DNA from: Coenobita brevimanus | Lineage: Eukaryota > Arthropoda > Malacostraca > Decapoda > Coenobitidae | Assembly: GCA_032717465.1 (NCBI GenBank) | Contig: CM064671.1 | Location: 55,920,272 to 55,984,271 of the forward strand | Reading direction: 5' to 3' | Length of the DNA stretch: 64,000 nt | Part shown: one piece after another, positions 58,691 through 64,000 of the stretch | Layout: every line of letters starts with the position of its first letter | Position numbering within the stretch: the stretch's first letter is position 1 | The notes under the pieces: generated by a model | Seen by the model: the letters and a program-made list of their open reading frames with translations, nothing else | Databases searched by the model: none | Told to the model about the DNA's origin: nothing | Translations under genes and position numbers: made by a program

Positions 58691-59719
58691 GTGGTATTGT
58701 TCAAAATCATATTACTTATTTTAAAACTACCTGTGTATTTTCGTAAGTGTCCTAAGCTCATTGTCTAAATCAAAAGTTTAATAAAATATAGTAACACAGT
58801 ACGGCATATATATGCATTAGGAAGACAGGGCGTTATGGGTGTGAGAATGACAGAAATTTTGGAAGAATGGTGTTGAGTTGACCAGTTGTCTATCTGATGG
58901 CTAACAACATTGGTTAACTCTAGTGTGCTGAACAAAAAAAAAAAAAAAAAAAAGAAGGGACAATGTCCGCTGTAAAGACAAGAGAAGGCTTACAGAACTG
59001 AATGAAAGGTGCATCTATATGCTGAATAACCTTTAACTCCACTCACTGCTGAAGAACAATACGTGGTGAACTTCTCCCCTCCCCTCCCACGTACACATCT
59101 ACGAAATTGGTACTCATTCAGGTAAGTTTGCCCCAGCCAGCGCCATAAACATTGTAGTGGTAAAGATATCACTGAATAAGACAAAGTACAATCACCCTCT
59201 GAGATGGTTTTGCAAGATAAACGTAGGTTCTCCAGGAGAGACAACAAGGAAATTAAATACTGGGAATAATGAAGGGTGGTAAGATAACCTATCGGCTTTT
59301 GTGTGACTCAAATCGAGATGTTGCAATGGTACGAAAAGAAACATAAAAAGAAATTTGGTTTTGTGGCACGGAAAACAAAATACCTGTAATGTATTACAGG
59401 AACTACTGTAAAATAACTGCAAAATTTAAAGTTAGATGTACCATCACATATTCATAAGTTTTTCTTTTTCTTTTAATAAATTTAAAGTTTTGTTTCAAAT
59501 TATACGAAACTTGGTGTAAAGGGAGAGGGTAAGGCAATGAGAAAGTGATTCGATATAAAGAACACGCATTCCAAGGTTAATATTACAGAATAAGGTCATC
59601 AGCCATCCCATATGTGCCTGCGTGTGAAAAATAATCTTATACAGTTTGGATGAAATTTTGACCAAAGTAGGCCGAAGAGATGGGGCCATTCAAGGGCTTG
59701 ACCTTTTTTTGAGAACAAG
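58691..59719 (-). other. Intron 4 sequence, nothing recognised
   Basis: No coding motif is seen on either strand. A pure A run lies at 58936-58953. An 85-codon open frame at 58990-59247 (minus) has no family resemblance. Confidence 0.4.
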
Positions 59720-59862
59720 AGGTCAAAGGTCAAGGTCATAAGGCACATCACCTTAAACAGTTCTCACCCAATACCCAATACAGACCAGTCAGGGAAGCAT
59801 GGACGAAGGGATTCAGTTTTGGGAACATTCCATTCAAGGTCAATCTTTCAAAGCAAGGTCAA
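59720..59862 (+). promoter_or_regulatory. Cluster of AGGTCA half-sites (DR1 plus DR0)
   Basis: AGGTCA occurs at 59720-59725, 59727-59732 and 59733-59738, so the first pair has one-base spacing and the second none. Two further AAGGTCAA copies follow near 59836 and 59858. AGGTCA direct repeats with one-base spacing are the consensus for RXR/HNF4-type nuclear receptors (established knowledge). Whether this intronic cluster is functional or just a repeat is unknown. Confidence 0.3.
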
Positions 59863-60366
59863 GTGCCAGATCCCAAAAACAGATAGTTCTGATTCGATCT
59901 AGACTAAACTTGGTGGAAAGACCGAGGGTCAGCCATGAACGAAGAAATATGACATGCATAACAGATCAAAGGTTTGTCACAGGGCAAGGGGAGTTCAAGC
60001 AGTTTTGACTCGACTCCTACAAAACGCAGTGGAATAGTGGGTAATCAGGCTAACATAAAATATTCAGCTTTGATGGCAATCGGTTGGCTGTCAAGTTCAG
60101 TGGGCAAAATCAATAACTGACCCTTAGATAACATATAGAGAGCAGGTGTTTCCCTGTCGTGGTGATCCTCCTGGTTATGAAAGGTGTGATTTAGTAGATG
60201 AAAAGTAAGAAAAAAAAACGGAAAGTCAATTCATCAGTATCCGGATAACTACGTCAGCTTATCCGAACTAAACCATTAGTATAATTATTCACACTTACTC
60301 TAGTTTATGCGAGGCTTAACATAAATAAACCTCACACATAATAAACAAAACAGGCTAAATTAACCC

Positions 60367-60370
<4 letters not shown>
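59863..60370 (-). other. Intron 4 sequence, nothing recognised
   Basis: No supported feature before the GT run. Confidence 0.35.

Positions 60371-60426
<56 letters not shown>
60371..60426. repeat. (GT)n microsatellite, left part
   Basis: A pure GT run at the 3' end of the CR1/L2-like LINE. A second GT run (62428-62446) lies at the other end of the LINE, so the element appears to sit inside one GT tract. Confidence 0.97.
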
Positions 60427-60427
<1 letters not shown>

Positions 60428-60471
60428 CTTACCTAATTGTTCTTACCTAATTGTATCTTTACAGGAATGAG

Positions 60472-62400
60472 TCAAGCTGGTACTGTCCCGTGTCTTAAAC
60501 CATATTTATCGTACATATCCTTAAATTTGTGAATTGTTTTGGCACACACTATTTCATTCGGTAGTGCATTCCATTGATCAATTGCTCTGTTTGGGAAACT
60601 GAATTTCCTCACGTCTTTATCACCTCTCTTCTTATGCAGTTTTTTGCAGTGTCCTCTTGCTGATGCTTCTCCATATGTTAAGTAATCATTTATGTCTATT
60701 TTCTCCTTTCCTGATATGCATTTATATAGCATTATCATGTCACCTCTTTTCCTTCTCTCCTGTAGTGTTGGTAGATTCATTTTATTTAGTCTTTCTTCGT
60801 AGCTTAGGTCCCTTAAGCTTGGTATCCATCTTGTAGCGGCCCTTTGAACTTTTTCAATCTTGTCTATGTGCTTTTTGAGATGAGGACTCCAGACTACTGA
60901 TGCATATTCCAGGGTTGGTCTAATGAATGATGTTATTATCCTTCTTAGCATGTCTTCATTTATGTATGTGAATGCTATTCTCATATTTGCAAGCAGTGTA
61001 TACATGTTCCGTACCTTCTCGCTGATGTGGTCAGCCGGAGATAGTCTGTTATTGATAATCACACCTAGGTCTTTCTCTCTTTCTGATGTATATAGGGTTT
61101 TGTTTCCTAACTTATAATCCCAATCAGGTCTTTTTCCACTTTTACCAAACTTGATTACATGACACTTGTCCACATTGAATTCCATTTGCCATGTACTACT
61201 CCATTCATGAAGTTTATTTAATTCCTCTTGTAGCTCTTTACTAGAGTCTGTGTTAGTAATTCTCCTTTGTATTTTTGCATCATCTGCAAACATATTCAGA
61301 TAGCTCTCATTTCCAGTGTTACTGTTTATATCATTTATATACACTAAAAACATGATTGGTGCCAGCACTGAACCCTGTGGTACTCCACTAGTCACTTCTT
61401 TCCATGATGAGTAGTTTCCTCTTAGTACTGTCCTCATTTCTCTTTTTATGAGAAAGTCTTGCATCCAACAAAACAGTTTGCCTCGAATTCCTCCTTGATG
61501 GTACAGTTTCCATAAAAGTCTTTGGTGTGGTACTGTGTCAAAAGCTTTCTTGAAATCTAAATAGATACTGTCCACCCATCCTTCCCTTTCCTGTATTGTG
61601 TTTGTTACTCTGTCATAGTAGCTCAACAGATTAGTAACACATGATTTTCCTTTTCTGAAACCAAACTGTCTTTCTGTTATCATACTGTGTTCTTCTAGAT
61701 GATTTACCCAAGCTTTTCTTATAAGTTTTTCTAATACCTTGCTTACAACACTGGTCAGTGATACTGGTCGGTAGTTGTGTGGATTTTGTCTATTTCCTTT
61801 CTTGAATAAGGGGACAATATTTGCTTTTTTCCAAATATCTGGTAGTTTACCTTGACTCAAGGATTTCTTGAAAATTAAAAATAATGGTTTACTTAACTCC
61901 TTTGCACATTCTCGTAATACCCAACATGAAATTTCATCAGGACCACTTGCTTTTCCTCTGTCTAATCTACTTAACTCCTCCTGTATTACTTTTTCTGCTA
62001 TTTGTATATCTGGTAGTATGTGTGGACATGCGTGTTCCACATAGTCCCTCTCAAAATTTTTTTCTTCTGTAAAAACTAATTGGAAATTCTTATTTAGTGC
62101 TTCACAAATATCTTTCTCTTGTGTACTCGTATAAGTGATTCCCTCGTCCGTAATGGATTGTATTATATCTTTTACTTTAGTTTTGCTTCTGATATAGCTG
62201 TAAAACAGCTTTGGTTGATCACTACTTTTATTTATTATATCCTCCTCAAACTGTTTTTGGGCTTCCCTCCTTATTCTTGTATAGTCGTTTCTTGCCTGTT
62301 TGTAATTATTGTACGCCCTTTCACTATTGTGTCTTCTGTATCTATTCCACAACAAATCTCTTCTTTCTTTTGATTTTTTACATTCTGTATTGAACCATTT
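60472..62400 (-). CDS. CR1/L2-like reverse transcriptase, open, N-terminally truncated
   Basis: The frame is open from about 62416 (no native start; the family usually continues upstream into an endonuclease) to the stop before 60472. Motifs in order: KWFNTECKKSKERRDLLWNR linker, RGKASGPDEISCWVLRECAK, NIVPLFKKGN, NYRPVSLTSVVSKVLEKLIR, ERQFGFRKGKSCVTNLLSYY, YLDFKKAFDTVPHQRLLWKL, TSGVPQGSVLAPIMFLVYIN, MFADDAKIQRR (intact catalytic FADD), EKDLGVIIN, FIRPTLEYASVVWSPH and the C-terminal HKFKDMYDKYGL. No disabling change is seen. Confidence 0.92.
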   Translation of the reverse strand, partial: KWFNTECKKSKERRDLLWNRYRRHNSERAYNNYKQARNDYTRIRREAQKQFEEDIINKSSDQPKLFYSYIRSKTKVKDIIQSITDEGITYTSTQEKDICEALNKNFQLVFTEEKNFERDYVEHACPHILPDIQIAEKVIQEELSRLDRGKASGPDEISCWVLRECAKELSKPLFLIFKKSLSQGKLPDIWKKANIVPLFKKGNRQNPHNYRPVSLTSVVSKVLEKLIRKAWVNHLEEHSMITERQFGFRKGKSCVTNLLSYYDRVTNTIQEREGWVDSIYLDFKKAFDTVPHQRLLWKLYHQGGIRGKLFCWMQDFLIKREMRTVLRGNYSSWKEVTSGVPQGSVLAPIMFLVYINDINSNTGNESYLNMFADDAKIQRRITNTDSSKELQEELNKLHEWSSTWQMEFNVDKCHVIKFGKSGKRPDWDYKLGNKTLYTSEREKDLGVIINNRLSPADHISEKVRNMYTLLANMRIAFTYINEDMLRRIITSFIRPTLEYASVVWSPHLKKHIDKIEKVQRAATRWIPSLRDLSYEERLNKMNLPTLQERRKRGDMIMLYKCISGKEKIDINDYLTYGEASARGHCKKLHKKRGDKDVRKFSFPNRAIDQWNALPNEIVCAKTIHKFKDMYDKYGLRHGTVPA

Positions 62401-62410
62401 CTGATATTGT

Positions 62411-62427
62411 TCTGATATTGTTTATTG
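62411..62427 (-). repeat. 17-bp inverted repeat, downstream arm (after IR exon 4)
   Basis: On the minus strand it reads CAATAAACAATATCAGA. It is the exact reverse complement of the arm at 62547-62563. It lies at the 5' junction of the CR1/L2-like LINE. Confidence 0.97.
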
Positions 62428-62446
62428 TGTGTGTGTGTGTGTGTGT
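62428..62446. repeat. (GT)n microsatellite, right part
   Basis: A GT run between the exon-4 donor of the IR gene and the LINE 5' junction. Confidence 0.95.
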
Positions 62447-62452
62447 ACTCAC

Positions 62453-62543
62453 CCCCCTTATTACCATACCACTCATTCCAGTCCAGGAGCCATCCCGTTG
62501 TTTACTGCCAAACGTATGGCTGTTAGATCTCACATAAGTAAAT
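62453..62543 (-). CDS. IR-like gene exon 4 (S1), bracketed by inverted repeats
   Basis: Acceptor TTTATTGCAG ends at 62544; donor GTGAGT begins at 62452. The 91-bp exon encodes FTYVRSNSHTFG, then GSWTGMSGMVIRG, continuing from MNFT of exon 3. It joins phase 0 to exon 5 (EADF), giving the classical GM(V/I)xRxEADFA pattern. A CA run begins 8 bases after the donor and a CR1/L2-like LINE about 25 bases after it. A 17-bp perfect inverted repeat brackets the exon. Confidence 0.93.
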
Positions 62544-62546
62544 CTG

Positions 62547-62563
62547 CAATAAACAATATCAGA
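62547..62563 (-). repeat. 17-bp inverted repeat, upstream arm (3' splice site of exon 4)
   Basis: On the minus strand it reads TCTGATATTGTTTATTG and is followed directly by CAG and exon 4. It therefore forms the pyrimidine-rich part of the 3' splice site. Confidence 0.97.
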
Positions 62564-62679
62564 TTTTTAAGTCATAAATTCATTCCAGTGTGAAATTAAG
62601 AAATAGGCATGTCTGAAGAAATGTACCGAATATATAGCACACCTAACAACTTCATAACATACTAAACAGGTTTTCTCAC

Positions 62680-62838
62680 GTAAAATTCATCCCCTGTGCA
62701 AAATAGCGAACCGTGTTGTCCAGTGCACCAGAGAAGGAGAGACGTCGACCCCCTGGTGCCTGTGGGTCCTCCGTCCAGTAGATGGTGTGGTAGGTTATCA
62801 CTTCTATGGCCACAACTATGTTTGTTGCTGTTGTGAAT
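62680..62838 (-). CDS. IR-like gene exon 3 (start of ligand-binding S1)
   Basis: Acceptor TTGCACTAG ends at 62839; donor GTGAGA begins at 62679. The exon encodes TNIVVAIEVITYHT, then EDPQAPGGRRLSFSGALDN and VRYFAQGMNFT. This matches the usual S1 opening of crustacean IRs (a hydrophobic strand, a Pro-Gly-Arg-rich loop, then an ALDN-to-MNFTY helix). The 159-bp exon is phase 2 at both sides. Confidence 0.9.
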
Positions 62839-63255
62839 CTAGTGCAATAATGGAGGCAGTGTATATTAAGAGTGGTCATCGCAGTGACACGGGAGGCTTC
62901 TTAATTACTCTCCCAAACCTAGTTAACAAATTACACCTTAACACGATTTTGTATGTAATGTATATCGTTTTTATATTGTCATAGTTTACATAAAAACATA
63001 AGGAGGATATTGAGGTGTAGATATATAGCGTAAATCACTAAGGAAGAGGTCTTAGGATATCTCCAAAGACATATAAAGTGTGAACTTTGAAATTACATAT
63101 ATTTTTTGGATGCAATATGATCACAATACTCAATGTTCCTCACTCATATAAACTCTAAAATGAATTATTTATTAGAATAGAGCCACCATAGCCAGACAGT
63201 GATGTAGTTTAATCACAGTATTTATAATGAAAATTTACTAATGATATTAAGTTAC
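62839..63255 (-). other. Intron between IR exons 2 and 3
   Basis: AT-rich, no recognised repeat. Phase 2 intron. Open frames crossing it are chance. Confidence 0.75.
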
Positions 63256-63390
63256 TTTTTAAATTTGTCAGGAAATAGTGGTAGCCGTGATGTAAGAATG
63301 AGGCCTTGCTGGGAAGTCCACCAGGCGACATGTATTGGTTGGGCATCAGGCGGAGAGTAAGGTAGCTTCACGTACACGTTCATTTTGGCA
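63256..63390 (-). CDS. IR-like gene exon 2 (end of N-terminal domain)
   Basis: Acceptor TTCTTGTAACAG ends at 63391; donor GTAACT begins at 63255. The chosen acceptor is the one that keeps the phase with exon 1 and begins where similarity to the family starts (NVYVKLPYSPPDAQ). It continues WWTSQQGLILTSRLPLFPDKF, the conserved run-in to the ligand-binding domain. The open frame extends further upstream (to about 63478) with another AG at 63477, so the 5' edge is less certain than the 3' edge. Confidence 0.78.
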
Positions 63391-63670
63391 CTGTTACAAG
63401 AACATTTAGGTGGCATATGCAAAGTTACTGCACGAGAATACTTGGGAGTTCTGGATGTGTAATAATCTGCAGAATTAGTGCATAAAATGCATAAATAAGT
63501 ATGCCGTTGATTATATGACAATAAATTTCAGAAATTCAAGGGTACATATTCAGTAAGATCGTTTAAGCTTATCATTAATTAAAAATTACCCAAATTACAC
63601 ACCAGTGTATACACTTCTAACTCAAAACAACCCAAACTGTTACTATTACTCTTATATGGGAATCACGTAC
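63391..63670 (-). other. Intron between IR exons 1 and 2
   Basis: 280 bp, AT-rich, phase 2, with GTACGT donor. The 3' boundary depends on which AG is used for exon 2. Confidence 0.65.
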
Positions 63671-63894
63671 CGGGTACTAAAAACGTCACTCTTAAGAAGG
63701 ATTAACATGGCATTGTTTGAAGATAGAAGTTTATGGAGACCTTGTAGGCGGTTGAGTGGAAGGTATGTCAGAACAAGGAGTCTTGTGGACCAGGTAAAGA
63801 GATAGTGCTTAAGAGACCACTCAGCAAAGGCGGTGAGGAAGAAAGGGTCGTCACTGACCACCAGCACTGTCACACAGTGGGATACCTGCCGCAG
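63671..63894 (-). CDS. IR-like gene exon 1 of the visible part (N-terminal domain)
   Basis: Acceptor TTCCTCTTCAG ends at 63895; donor GTACGT begins at 63670. The 224-bp exon is read in phase 0 from LRQVSHCVTVLVVSDDPFFL and leaves two bases. It encodes an alpha/beta-like segment (VTVLVVSDD, LLVLTYLPLNRLQGLH, AMLILLKSDVFSTR) typical of the amino-terminal domain of divergent arthropod IRs. Upstream exons with the signal peptide are outside the window. The start of the exon depends on this acceptor only. Confidence 0.8.
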
Positions 63895-64000
63895 CTGAAG
63901 AGGAACATATAAAAGTGGTCACTGACGCAAAGCGGCACTTAGCTCATCTACTAAAATATTGGCCTTTGATCCTTTTGTGGGTTTTTACCTCCTATCCTTT
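63895..64000 (-). other. IR intron upstream of visible exon 1
   Basis: Pyrimidine-rich sequence leads into the exon-1 acceptor (CCTCTTCAG). The gene continues beyond the window. Confidence 0.6.

Larger units (their letters stand above)
60427..62427 (-). mobile_element. CR1/L2-like LINE, 5'-truncated, RT frame intact
   Basis: A minus-strand LINE with one open frame, a very short 3' UTR and a tail of two copies of CAATTAGGTAAGAA abutting (CA)n. Short tandem tails instead of poly-A are usual for CR1/L2. GT/CA runs flank it on both sides. The endonuclease is missing. The 5' junction has a duplicated ACAATATCAGAA and a 17-bp inverted copy of the sequence in front of IR exon 4. Confidence 0.88.

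Noticed and set aside
58990..59247. Minus-strand 85-codon frame as an extra IR exon
   Set aside because: Exons 4 and 5 already join in phase with continuous family sequence, and this frame shows no IR motif.
62676..62879. IR exon 3 starting at the ATG near 62879
   Set aside because: The upstream residues precede a good acceptor at 62839 and do not resemble the family. The ATG is in an intron.
63391..63521. Longer version of IR exon 2 back to 63476 or beyond
   Set aside because: It breaks phase with exon 1 or needs a weaker alternative site, and the added residues lack family resemblance. It is not fully excluded.

Overview
The window looks like nuclear DNA of a decapod crustacean, possibly a crab. 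This is an inference from four signs: a divergent ionotropic-receptor (IR) gene of the crustacean type split into short exons, very dense (TA)n, (CA)n and (GA)n microsatellites, RTE-like and jockey-like LINE families, and nested DNA transposons. There are no bacterial or viral operons.

The one host gene I can support is an IR-type glutamate-gated ion-channel relative on the minus strand. It enters at the right edge and runs leftward. Nine exons (63894-63671, 63390-63256, 62838-62680, 62543-62453, 56423-56126, 53379-53159, 51660-51480, 36401-36302, 35304-35175) join with GT/AG sites and matching phases at every junction, giving 513 codons. They cover part of the N-terminal domain, S1, M1, the pore region, M3 and S2. 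The 5' exons lie beyond the right edge. The exon for the last membrane helix was not found. The introns are filled with transposons; the one before exon 8 is 15 kb.

From 1 to 8855 lies an old Ty3/gypsy-like LTR element (minus) with Gag, protease, RT and RNase H remnants but no integrase. It is interrupted at 3481-6812 by a young jockey-like LINE (family A) with a 32-A tail. From 8917 to 13390 is an RTE-like LINE (family B) split by a hAT-like element. From 13.5 to 23.5 kb there is a LINE fragment, an ACT-rich tract, an inverted-repeat pair, a second B copy, a LINE-end composite, an unidentified ORF and a ~365-bp tandem repeat. From 23.5 to 31.5 kb two copies of a related LINE (family C) lie head to head, carrying a tRNA-derived SINE, a TTAA-flanked piggyBac-like element and a hAT MITE. 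From 31.7 to 35.0 kb a truncated B copy is followed by a second LTR element with 784-bp LTRs, an open gag and an assembly gap.

Inside the IR gene, 37.0-44.6 kb holds a decayed A copy (minus) with two nested DNA transposons, plus two A fragments on the plus strand. A mariner remnant lies at 45 kb, a LINE of another family (D) at 46.6-49.7 kb, A tails and a CA higher-order repeat at 53.5-54.6 kb, a Harbinger-like MITE at 57 kb, a second SINE at 58.5 kb, and a CR1/L2-like LINE with a 627-codon open RT frame at 60.4-62.4 kb. That last insertion starts about 25 bp after the exon-4 donor. A 17-bp perfect inverted repeat brackets exon 4 there, which is the most interesting local signal.

I see no previously undescribed multi-gene system. 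The value lies in the IR gene model and in a well-resolved insertion history: many insertions have recognisable target-site duplications.
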